DNA of 64,000 bases, taken from NCBI GenBank assembly GCA_014607495.2, contig CP053170.1, positions 5,704,001 through 5,768,000 on the forward strand, in the 5' to 3' direction. A program made the position numbers and the translations under genes. Under the pieces are notes generated by a model that saw nothing but the letters and a program-made list of their open reading frames with translations, was not told the origin of the DNA and searched no databases. Shown one piece after another: positions 26,070 to 32,996 of this stretch. Positions within the stretch are counted from its first letter, which is position 1, and each line of letters begins with the position of its first letter. Source of the stretch: Carposina sasakii. Its lineage: Eukaryota; Arthropoda; Insecta; Lepidoptera; Carposinidae.

Positions 26070-28925
26070 TCGCAGATACACACACATACAGATGTACACA
26101 CACAACAGTCTATTGCAGTCCACTGCTGTGCCCGTAGCGTGAACTAGGTGAGAGTGCGTTATTTCTCATTTAAACGTTACAGAACCATTTTTAATAACTA
26201 GAAGAAATCAGAATAGACACTCTTTCTCGAGCCAGAACTGAATGAATTCGCACTGTCTTCAATCTCTTTTTACTGGCCAAGTACATACACTTACTTTGTC
26301 TTATTTATTAGATACATAGCTGGGGGGACCCAGCGCACGCCACAAGGGTACTGCCATAAGGGAGTTTATGTCCATGGTCACCACGCTGGGCAGGCGCGTT
26401 TGTCAGATTTATGGACTATGTTGTCAACACGGGAGTCCTCTAGGAATCCCTTAATGGTCTCTTACGATACCCACGGGCAGACATAGGGTGCTATTTTACT
26501 CTGCCGACACCGCACAGCACGTTCAGACCACAGTTAAGTCTACTGCTGGACATAGTCCTCTCCCAATAACCGCCAAAGTTTTAATTTAAAGACGGCCGAT
26601 TGGTGTAGTAGGTAGTGGCCCTGCCTGCAGCGCCATAGGTCCTGGGTTCGAATCCCGGTAGGTGCAAACATTGATATGATGAATATTGATGTTTGTTTCC
26701 GAGTCATGGATATTTCTATACTTATCTATGTATTTATATACCGTTGCTTAGTACCCACGACACAAGACCTTATGGATCTTAATGTGGGACAAAGTTAATG
26801 TGTTGTGAAGTGTGAGTGTGTGTGAATATTAATAAGTCACAGGGTAAACGAAACCTTCAAATATGTTGTTTCCAGTTGAAACTTGTCCATAAACTGACAT
26901 TCATCATTATGTGATGTTCATATCACACATAATGAGATACTTAAAGAGATGCCCCATATTGACAACATAGTCCAAAATACGAACTGCGGTCACCAACCCG
27001 TCTGCCCAGCGTGGTGACTATGGGCAAATACATGGCAGTCTTGTGGTGTGCCCTGGGGGAGGCCTACGTCCAGCAGTGGACTGCAATAGGCTGATGATGA
27101 TGATGAAAGAGATGCTTGTATTTAAACCGTAGGAGGAAAACAACAAATCTTTTATCTTATAACTCCACATATACACAATAATGAATGAATCTAAAACATT
27201 GGCAGGACGATGAGATAAAGAAGTACGTGAAGCAGATCCTAGAAGGCGCTAACCTGGAGCAGATCACAATGAAGACGGTCTGCAAGCAGGTGTACAGCCA
27301 CTACCCTGACTTCGATCTGGCCCACAAGAAGGACTTCATCAAGGCCACAGTCAAGTCGGTGAGTCACACACACTGGTTATTTAGCATATACGTGCCTATA
27401 ATCTGTCTCATCAGAATCATGCGTTATGTCAAACCTCATGTTGATTTTGATGTCGTCTTTAGATGATTGTAACCGTTATTAGTTCCACGTTGACAGAAAC
27501 GACACCTTATATTTGACAGTAAGAAATATGGTAAGAAAGTAACAAATAATGACAATAAACAAATAAGTTGTACAATATGCTTTCATGTTGAATGAATGTT
27601 TTGATCTGTAGGTATATTTTCATAATGTCAGATGTTCTATGGAGTTGTTTGGAAAGTTGATGCTGTCTCACTTGGTCAAGTTTTAGAGAATGACAGCATC
27701 AATTTTATCCTTAAATCAGGCTATCTGACCATTTCGGAAAAATCTACAAAAGTAGTTATATTATTAACCTAATTATATGCACAAAGTTAGTAACAATGAT
27801 TTTTATTATGTTACTTTCCTTATTTGTTACAATGACATAACTTGCCATTTCGAGGCTTTATGGCCCCCAAAGTGATACTTTACGTCAAAACCATCAAAAT
27901 TCTAGGTTTAGATTTAGTTGGTCTACTAATTCTAGAATGATCTATTATTTGAATTTCGTCAAGATCTATTTAGCTGTTTTGTCTATTCTATATTCAGTAG
28001 AAATAAAACGGTTTTCGTGCTTTAGGTGTCTGCAAAGTGTATTGTTATAGTTTTTCTAGACAGTACAATAGGTTATCAAATTGATATATTTTGTTTCAAT
28101 TAGTTTCATTGTTTTTATTATATTTTTAGATGCTTTAGATGTTTTTTTTTCAGTTGAACTTTTATTTATTTTTATTTTCTTTTTTTTGTTGCAGTGTATT
28201 TAAGATGTTAGGAGTTAAGTGCAGAGTGTAGATGTCTACATAGTATACCTATAGTTTATAAAAGGACATAAATAGCTATATATATTATTACAATAATAAT
28301 ATATTATGAAATATAGATTATTGAAATGAAATGGAATGGAAAGACACCCGCTTCTCTTTTAAAGGTAGTTTTTGGCTTATTTTGTTGTTTTTATGCATGC
28401 AAATTATTTCCTTTACTGTATTTTTGTTCTTATCAGCTGTATGTGACACATTTTAGATAGTTTTATCAGTCAATCAACTCCTGTCATCGCATTTGTAAGA
28501 TCTTGTTGCATATCTAAATTGTTGCATATAAAAATCGTAATTTCCATTACCTGTTTGTCTTTTGGCAACACGAATGTTGTTATGCAAACATAAATTAGTT
28601 TTATGTATATGGCGAATGTTTAACCTATTTATGGAGCCTCATCTATAAGAATAAAAATGTTTATCGGAATTATTTTTAAATTAACGATTACCCAAACAGT
28701 TTATTAATAATGGATAGCATTTTGTTTGTTCCAATTTACTTTTCTTTATTTTTATACTATAAAAAATTGCATGCACTTTCCTTTAAAAAATCTTTACTAG
28801 TGACGTTACTTATGCATGGCGTCACAGTTTGCACAGCTTTGTAACATCTGTGCAAATGAGCTCATTGATAAACAAAAATCATAGATTAAACGTCAATTTC
28901 CTCATTTCAGCTCATATCATCGTGA
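6789..28925 (+). CDS. Dek: DEK chromatin protein, complete, 16 coding exons
   Basis: Coding exons: 6789-6830, 11780-11942, 15184-15278, 15963-16067, 17031-17134, 17441-17576, 18309-18437, 19127-19289, 19689-19847, 20373-20458, 21481-21636, 22665-22778, 23489-23603, 24486-24649, 27206-27358, 28911-28925. All phases agree and sum to 1899 nt (632 residues). Exons 2-6 are acidic (Glu runs). Exons 7-9 form the DEK SAF/SAP-like DNA-binding region (GKGIPLGHINN, LSRFKTQDQKLLH, MCEMLDLDKKGSTSELATRV, FLQQP). Exon 11 is a basic Lys/Gly/Arg tail. Exons 12-14 alternate basic patches with phosphorylatable Ser/Glu/Asp clusters. Exon 15 is the DEK C-terminal domain (ILEGANLEQITMKTVCKQVY, HYPDFDLAHKKDFIKATVKS); the ending LISS resembles the human ending LIS. 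DEK is a nuclear architectural protein. Exons 9 and 11 are followed by arrays copying their own 3' ends and donors. The acidic N-terminus is longer than I expect from vertebrate DEK. Confidence 0.9.
6831..8029. other. Dek intron 1, first part
   Basis: AT-rich intron following the first coding exon. No open frame, RNA gene or repeat arm was recognised. A short GC-rich patch near 7268 (GTCGACGCGCGCGGCG) stands out, but I cannot assign it a role. Confidence 0.4.
8030..10880 (-). mobile_element. Broken RTE-like LINE in Dek intron 1
   Basis: Read on the minus strand, the order is: endonuclease C-terminal part (about 10210-10878, RFGYGKRSHNGQKLVEFF, WISPGDKYKNEIDYI); reverse transcriptase start (9711-10016, KSPGPDKITNQLI); palm (9562-9783, NYRPISLISNVYKVFAKIL, EQAGFRKGFSTIDH); the FADD catalytic box (HHLRFADDLVLLEE) with thumb at 8612-9310; and a C-terminal piece near 8050-8235 (GRQHIRWEDDLKLTAGTLW, LEEAYATRHTS). 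The pieces are in different frames, a TAG interrupts the last one (WK*LEEAY), and the 5' part is absent. It is therefore a dead, 5'-truncated copy, antisense to Dek. Confidence 0.88.
8249..8668. mobile_element. Non-autonomous hAT element nested in the LINE
   Basis: The terminal inverted repeats are CAGGGATGGCGAACC and GGTTCGCCATCCCTG. An exact 8-bp target duplication GTCTATGA lies at 8241-8248 and 8669-8676. Eight-base duplications and CAG ends are the hAT signature. The 420-bp element carries no transposase and splits the LINE 3' coding part, so it arrived after the LINE. Confidence 0.93.
12610..12911. mobile_element. MITE M2, copy 2 (Dek intron 2)
   Basis: It has the same ends and arms as 2915-3214: GTATGATGAATTTGGTGAGA on the left and CTCTCACCAAATTCATCAC on the right, with GAGATGTCTCACTTTTAAAC and its inverse in the arms. 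Copy 1 and copy 2 have their central segments in opposite order, as expected for a palindromic element inserted either way round. Confidence 0.85.
13330..13425 (+). repeat. tRNA-derived SINE (family A), partial
   Basis: A Pol III B-box-like GGTTCGATTCC follows GGTCGTGG, and the tail GAGGAATTTTTTCTATTTC then TTTATTAATAAT is shared with 15762-15870. The A-box half is degraded, and no cloverleaf can be completed. Confidence 0.7.
13640..14040. repeat. GC-rich island with CGCGACGCG-type inverted motifs
   Basis: In an otherwise AT-rich intron this stretch is rich in CGCGACGC and GCGTCTCG blocks in both orientations (GAGACGCGACGCGACA near 13659, ATGCGTCTCGCCGCCG near 13997). It is probably a dispersed foldback repeat. 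The overlapping open frame has no recognisable protein. Confidence 0.4.
14041..15183. other. Dek intron 2, last part
   Basis: AT-rich intron sequence ending at the acceptor TCTAAACAG before exon 3. I see no gene, RNA or clear repeat boundary here. Confidence 0.4.
15762..15870 (+). repeat. tRNA-derived SINE (family A)
   Basis: An A-box-like GTGGCTTAGTGGTTATAGC and a B-box GGTTCGATTCC are spaced as in a tRNA, followed by GAAGAATTTTTTCCATTTTC and TTTATTAATAAT. The acceptor stem does not close, so it is a SINE and not a tRNA gene. Confidence 0.75.
16227..16551. mobile_element. Pogo/Tigger-like MITE with TA target duplication
   Basis: The ends are CAGTAATACCCCACTTTACG and CGTAAAGCGGGGTATTACTG, inverse apart from a mismatch, and flanked by TA. 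CAG termini and a TA duplication fit the pogo branch of Tc1/mariner; that assignment is inference. It is 325 bp and non-coding. An internally shortened relative is at 44953-45215. Confidence 0.82.
16709..16930 (-). repeat. tRNA-derived SINE (family B), minus orientation
   Basis: This is the reverse complement of the copy at 26591-26830. The B-box appears as GGGATTCGAACCCC, and the 3' body has the TTGTGTCGTGGGTACTAAGC and CACACACTTCACAACACAT blocks. Confidence 0.8.
17577..18093. other. Dek intron 6 before the MITE
   Basis: A stop codon follows shortly after the exon 6 donor. The stretch contains GTTTCAGCATTGAATCCGTG-like dispersed repeat remnants and nothing codable. Confidence 0.35.
18094..18284. 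mobile_element. Small MITE with perfect 19-bp TIRs next to the exon 7 acceptor
   Basis: AATGAGGGATTTTCTGACA (18094-18112) is exactly inverted at 18266-18284. The element is 191 bp, non-coding, and ends 24 bases before Dek exon 7, so it must lie beside or within the branch-point and pyrimidine region of that intron. Confidence 0.85.
18652..18866 (+). repeat. Dispersed retroposon (family R)
   Basis: It begins CTAGTGGACGCCCGCGACTT then CGTCCGCGTGGACTGC, continues through TTATCCGGGATAAAAA and CATCGAAATCGGTCCAGCC, and ends in a TTATATGTATAG tail. It is the most complete family R copy on this side of the window. Confidence 0.75.
19848..20204 (+). repeat. 90-bp tandem array copying the end and donor of Dek exon 9
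   Basis: Four units follow exon 9, with period 74 then 90, 90, 90. Each unit repeats the exonic CGCCGTCAAGACCAGCCACA, then GAG|GTACGT, then a GGGGCCAGCCCGC linker and GACACCACGCCCGGGGCC. Donor-like GT sites lie at 19848 (the first, used), 19922, 20012 and 20102; the last unit reads GAGCTCGT at 20192 and has lost it. Long open frames on both strands are an effect of the 90-bp period. Confidence 0.9.
20616..20870. repeat. 36-bp minisatellite, about 7 copies (Dek intron 10)
   Basis: The unit is TACAGCTGTGCTCCCAAAAT then TGTGTGTACGGATATA, with single-base variants (GACATA, CTAAAT). It contains CAGCTG. Because 36 is a multiple of three, several frames stay open on both strands; these are not genes. 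Units are contiguous, with no spacers, so it is not CRISPR-like. Confidence 0.92.
21158..21465. mobile_element. MITE M3, copy 2, abutting the exon 11 acceptor
   Basis: The ends GATCATGGAGAAGGTATAAA and TTTATTTCTTCTCCATGGTA are inverse-like. The interior is the reverse complement of 991-1411 (AGAGGGGCGGAGCTTC, ATGCTCCCCTCGTCCCATAC). The right end stops about 15 bases before the TTTTGTACTCAG acceptor, so the element's CTCCTCTTTTATTTCTTCTC end probably serves as the pyrimidine tract. Confidence 0.8.
21637..22266 (+). repeat. 104-bp tandem array copying the end and donor of Dek exon 11
   Basis: Each unit has 29 intronic bases (GTGCGTGTTACATACCTCAA then ACTAATGCC) plus a copy of the last 75 coding bases of exon 11 (AAGCGACGCTCGTCC through AAGAAGGGCAAG). 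GT donors recur every 104 bases at 21637 (normal), 21741, 21845, 22053, 22157 and 22261; the site expected at 21949 is mutated (AAATTGCGT). Reading through from exon 11 meets TAA in the second intronic piece. No AG acceptor separates the units. Confidence 0.93.
22385..22545 (+). repeat. LINE 3' tail (type B)
   Basis: It contains GCAGCGTGGGAAGGCCAC, GGTCGGATGCAGGC and GGAGGCCTATGTTCAGCAGT, the degraded end of a LINE ORF2 (LGEAYVQQWT-like), followed by GATGATG. Type B relatives are at 49262-49445, 54391-54600 and 57975-58145. Confidence 0.75.
23205..23455 (-). repeat. LINE 3' tail (type A)
   Basis: The reverse complement reads through AGTGTGGTGATTATGGGCAA, GGCAGTAGCTTTGTGGTGTG and GGAAGCCTACGTCCAGCAAT, related to the coding end LGEAYVQQWTAIG. 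Relatives are at 26935-27110, 35770-35900, 40374-40640 and 60020-60190. Confidence 0.72.
23796..23837. promoter_or_regulatory. Short repeat with two TATCGATA sites
   Basis: GTCGATATCGATAA occurs twice in tandem, with a third variant GTCGATAACGATAA. TATCGATA is the core of the insect DREF-binding element. Here it lies inside Dek intron 13, so regulatory use is only a possibility. Confidence 0.3.
24655..24766. repeat. (CA)n / (TACA)n microsatellite
   Basis: It follows directly on the donor of Dek exon 14. A matching CATATATACATACATACA block lies on the far side of the mariner at 26032, suggesting that the mariner landed in the microsatellite. Confidence 0.9.
24767..26020 (-). mobile_element. 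Dead mariner (D,D34D) in Dek intron 14
   Basis: The minus-strand transposase spans 25884 to about 24890. The helix-turn-helix part contains MEKIEHRAVIKFLTKQGKSV and RPGRPIEVTTPEII; the catalytic part has GDETWVHHYEPESK, HDNAPVH and YSPDLAPSDYYLF, with 34 residues between the second and third Asp. It is broken by a stop after PEII (25663-25665), another before 25465, and a frame change at the A run near 24909-24917. The end at 24767 reads CGAGGGGGCGTTTTTAAG; the opposite end is worn (GTACCCTCATT), so the right boundary is approximate. Length fits a full mariner. Confidence 0.92.
26026..26105. repeat. (TACA)n/(CA)n microsatellite, right flank of the mariner
   Basis: ACACATATATACATACATAC followed by CA dinucleotides duplicates the pattern left of the mariner. 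Confidence 0.85.
26106..26530 (-). repeat. LINE tail (type A) interrupted by a worn M2-like MITE
   Basis: TCTATTGCAGTCCACTGCTG opens a type A tail that resumes near 26325 with GGGGACCCAGCGCACGCCAC and CACGCTGGGCAGGCG. Between them, 26143-26315 resembles M2 (TAGGTGAGAGTGCGTTATTT, TCATTTAAACGTTACAGA). The order implies that the MITE inserted into the tail. Confidence 0.55.
26591..26830 (+). repeat. tRNA-derived SINE (family B), full copy
   Basis: The tRNA-like head has GACGGCCGATTGGTGTAGTA and the B-box GGGTTCGAATCCCGG. A conserved body follows (GATATGATGAATATTGATG, CGTTGCTTAGTACCCACGAC, AATGTGTTGTGAAGTGTG). Minus copies are at 16709-16930 and 36961-37189, with a fragment at 54719-54770. Confidence 0.82.
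26935..27110 (+). repeat. LINE 3' tail (type A)
   Basis: ACCAACCCGTCTGCCCAGCG, GTGGTGACTATGGGCAAAT, then GGAGGCCTACGTCCAGCAGT, TGCAATAGGCTGATGATGAT. One frame ends in LGEAYVQQWTAIG and a stop, followed by a GATGAT tail. Confidence 0.8.
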
Positions 28926-31900
28926 GCGGTGACTCTTCGGCCGCAAACATAAGTATAGTCACGTAAGCCACACCACTTTAAAGTTAGACTAATGCCGCCT
29001 GCGCCGTACGTCCGGTCGAATAAGATATATGTTATGTACATAGAGCATACATAAGCTATAGATCGCCAGTATATCGCTTCTCTTCTCTATTGTGCCCAGC
29101 GTGAGCAAAATTTTCTTGTTTTTTTACTCATTGACACAAGGTTGCCTGTTCATATCTGTGCCTATGGATCATTGTAACTTATGTATACTCTATGATAATT
29201 TACGTGCGTTATGTAAATAAGGCTGGTGCTTATTAATGTGTTGACAATTTCAGTGGCAATAGATATTTTTGTGATATTCGTAAGCAGCAGCCTTATGAAC
29301 TTTTTATCTTTGCTATGTCACCATACTGTTAGTAATGTGACTGATTTTATATAAAATGAAATAATATACAGGTTACGGGCTCTGTCTCTTGTCCTTTGTA
29401 CAGATTATAATACCCGTGACAGTAAGTTTGTGTATTTAATATTGTCTTTACAGGACGGTACGGCGCGGCTAAGGATTTACATGTAATTTTATGTTGTAGG
29501 AATAATTCCCCTTAGTATAAGAGTAACCAAGTAAACAGCTCTAAAATGTATAAGGATGTTTTATTTTCTCTGTGCCTATGTATCTCTTAGTATATTTACG
29601 TTTTGTTACTAAACAAATGCCGGCTCGTGCGTTTTGGTATTCAATCAAAATGCAATTTGTTTCTATGATTTCATAAATAGTTCAGACACTTTGGGGACCA
29701 TTATACTTTTATGTTACTTCATCTGAACGCACGGGTCACTTGTTTTCGTTATAAGTACATACATACCTGTTGGAATAACCTGTCGCTTGTGTACAAAGTC
29801 CAGAGAAATTCATAAGTCGAGTACTAAGTTAAATTTTTTAAGCGTAATATTTTTATTTCTAGATGTTGGTTTACATTAGTTTACGTACCATGCTACCAAT
29901 GTAGCATGAAGGTCATCTAAAGTAGAGTAATGTAATCATTTAAAAAAAAATGATCGCTTAGTCAGTGTAAATTTACTACGATAAGACCAACAGGAATTTT
30001 CTAGTACACAAGTAATTAGGTCCTCTAAGCTCTATTCAGATACAAGCGATATCTTTTGTGGATTTAAAAAAACGCGGATCCAGGAGTCTAGGATTTCAGT
30101 AGTCTCTGAAAGTTTCTTCATCGTCACTGAAAACCGCCTAAATCTGAATAAATCTTTGCCAGGACGTTATGAAGTCGAGTATATTTTTTAATTATCGAAA
30201 TTGTTGAAGAAATTGATTTGTAAAGGATCGCTGTAAGTTTTATTTTTTTATCTAAAGTAGAATATTTCTTGTAGTCTGACATTAACACAAAAATGTTTCT
30301 AATAAGGGTTTGACTAAGATTTGTTTTAAGATGTGTAAATACACAATAATTATTTAAAATTTTTAAGATATGCTATTTTATTTTGACAGTAATAAACAGT
30401 ACATTTGTACAGTGTACGTGCCCTCTTAAGGTACGCGTCCACCGAAACCGAATTGAAATGTTGCATCTAAATTGTCAATATTTTTGTCTTACAATATTTT
30501 TCCCAGACAAAAAGGCAAAACGAATTTGAACGCTCTGATTCCCTTTTCGCTCCGGTGTTCGCGTAACTTTAACACATTTGTGTTTAGTTTTTCCTTTATG
30601 CATTGTGCAGATTAATAGGAAAGTCTGGGCCGAAACTGCGTTATATATCGTGTCGATTCCATATAGAAATTTAATGGAGATCTTTTCGATTCGACGTTAC
30701 ATTTAATCATTATTCTGAACAGTATGTTCAGCTAGGTGTGTTCATATAGTCGTCAATGTATAACAAATAGTTGTGGCCATCTTCCGTTTGTAAAATGCAG
30801 TGAATGACAAATTTATATTTTCCTAATCTAACTCTTCATATCAAATTCAGGTCTACTAAACTATATTCTATTTCTTTTCAGGGCTGGCCCAGCATCAAAA
30901 TAATTATACTGGTTATAGTAACTCGTTTGTTTTAAACAGTATAATGTTGATGGTGACGCCCTAGTCATTCTCTTGATATTTTAGGTGCTTTCTCCTTAAT
31001 TGCGATAAAATTACTTGTGGCCGAATGTCGCTATGTTATGGGTGAGCTATATAGGTTATTCGGTTTGGACGCACTAAGACGTCCAAATGCATTGCCTTAT
31101 GGAGATAATCACATTTGAATGATCTCTATAATTTGTTGTGCATTTATTTAAGCTATCTTTTATGTTTTAGTTTAGGGTTTACGTGAATAATGTTAGCCTG
31201 GGATTCATTGTAAGTTATGAAACTGTAGTTAAAAATTATATCTTCTACATTATGCACACATTGAATTTTAGGGGTTTTCTATCTACACGAGACTGGGTTC
31301 AAATGTAACAAAATGTAGTGGATACTACAGAACAACACAGTAATTGACTTGCAATGACAAAATTATTATCATTTACGTCTTTTAGACCTCCTTGTGCGTC
31401 CAAACCATTATCATTAAGCTAGAATTAATCGACATTAAATGTGTATTTGTGAATTTTAAACCTTATTTTTGGTTGATGTTTCTTTGAAGTGTACATGGTT
31501 CAGATCAGTAGTGCAGTAGTGACACGGAGTGATAGAGTGAGTGGATCCCTTTTACATTTGGAATAATAGATAATAAAGTGAATAAAAGTTTGAAAATTGC
31601 CATTTTATTTATGATTCCCATAGGTTACAAAATAGGGAACAAGTTATTATGGCCAGTGACGGTGAAGTATTATGATGAGATTATAATTGAAAATGTACAC
31701 AAATGTGCTAAAAGTACACAGCGCTTAGCGCAAATGTTAATGGACTCGCCGGCCGTCATTACGTGCTAACTATAATTTTACACAATACAGTATTGTTTAT
31801 ATTAGTGCTTTGAAACTGGTAGTTCAAAAGCAGATTTTTGGAAGTTGATGGCCTTAAAATTGACAGTCGATGTTGATAAAGTGGACGATAGAGTAGGACC

Positions 31901-31996
31901 GCACTAGTTATAACGGTTACGTACATGTCTGCGTACTCTTAACTGCGCACGAAACCCTCTTGTTACGTTCTAAATAAAGTGGGATTTTTGGTGCGT
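28926..31996 (+). other. Probable Dek 3' UTR and downstream region
   Basis: No further exon is recognised after the stop at 28925. The stretch is AT-rich and free of recognised MITEs or LINE tails, in contrast to the introns. That fits a long 3' UTR ending at the AATAAA at 31973. Earlier AATAAA-like sites could end shorter messages. Confidence 0.45.
31973..31978 (+). terminator. Candidate Dek poly(A) signal
   Basis: AATAAA is followed within 30 bases by a GT-rich run (GTGGGATTTTTGGTGCG). It is the last plus-strand candidate before the minus-strand signal of the convergent XKR gene. Confidence 0.4.
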
Positions 31997-32082
31997 TACC
32001 TACACATACATCGTGTGTATTTCGATATATTTGTATTATTTTTGGTAATAAGAAATTAAATACAAATTTTAGTAAAGTGGCA

Positions 32083-32088
32083 TTTATT
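32083..32088 (-). terminator. Candidate XKR poly(A) signal
   Basis: TTTATT on the plus strand is AATAAA on the minus strand, about 0.9 kb after the XKR stop. It would place the two convergent 3' ends about 100 bases apart. Other AATAAA copies exist nearer the stop. Confidence 0.35.
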
Positions 32089-32996
32089 TCTTCTACTCAG
32101 TTATGTTAGCTTATATATTAAGTTTTGTACATATTTATACAAAAATACATGATTTTATACAAAGAATTGGAGTGAAAGCATTAAAAATAACCAAATAATT
32201 TATTATTGTGATTGAGGTTAACTTATGAACTAAAAGAGTTATTTTTAACGCAATCCCAATTAACTAAAGTAAGCTACACAAATTTCTTAATTCATACATG
32301 AATAATAGGAAATTTAAAAATAATTTTAAAAAGTAATATCTAATTAATAAATGTCAATTTGAGATCGTAAAATTCTGTAAGGACGGAATGTAATTTATGT
32401 AGGTAGGTATTTATCCCAAAATGTTTAATTTTAGCAGAAAATTCACGATATTAACAATAGATAAATAAAATACATACATTTAAGGATTCGGACTTATATG
32501 GTATTGTAATTGGAGCATTTAAATATCAATCTTTTCAAGTTCCTCATATTTTTCAAATAAAGCTTGCTATGTAAATATATCACATGTATTCTGATGGACA
32601 GAAAACATGTGTTATGTATACTATAAGCGACCGAGTTAATTGTAATATACTTAGGTAGATCAAGATTATTTTATGCAACCTGAGGATGCAACGTAACTCC
32701 AGAACACTATGTAGAGTCCGTTTCATAGAATAATTCGTGTGTCTGATTTCGGAACAATTTTTTTTGTATGCAGTGATCCAGAAAATGTGGTCATGCACAT
32801 AGTAACTAGCGCCATCATCCATCGGAACTATAAGGTGAAACGCACAATACTCTCGCCGCCAGAGGTTTTTTAAAATTTCATTCATCTGGAAGTGAAGGCA
32901 AAGGAAGCTATGTCCATACAGCCATTGTATTTATACGGTGGCCACCATCGGCTGGTCAAAATCTCGCTAGTTCCCGCTATAACTAGATCCCCCTCA

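Noticed and set aside
13330..26660. tRNA genes suggested by B-box motifs
   Set aside because: No closed cloverleaf; the same body follows in several copies, so they are SINEs.
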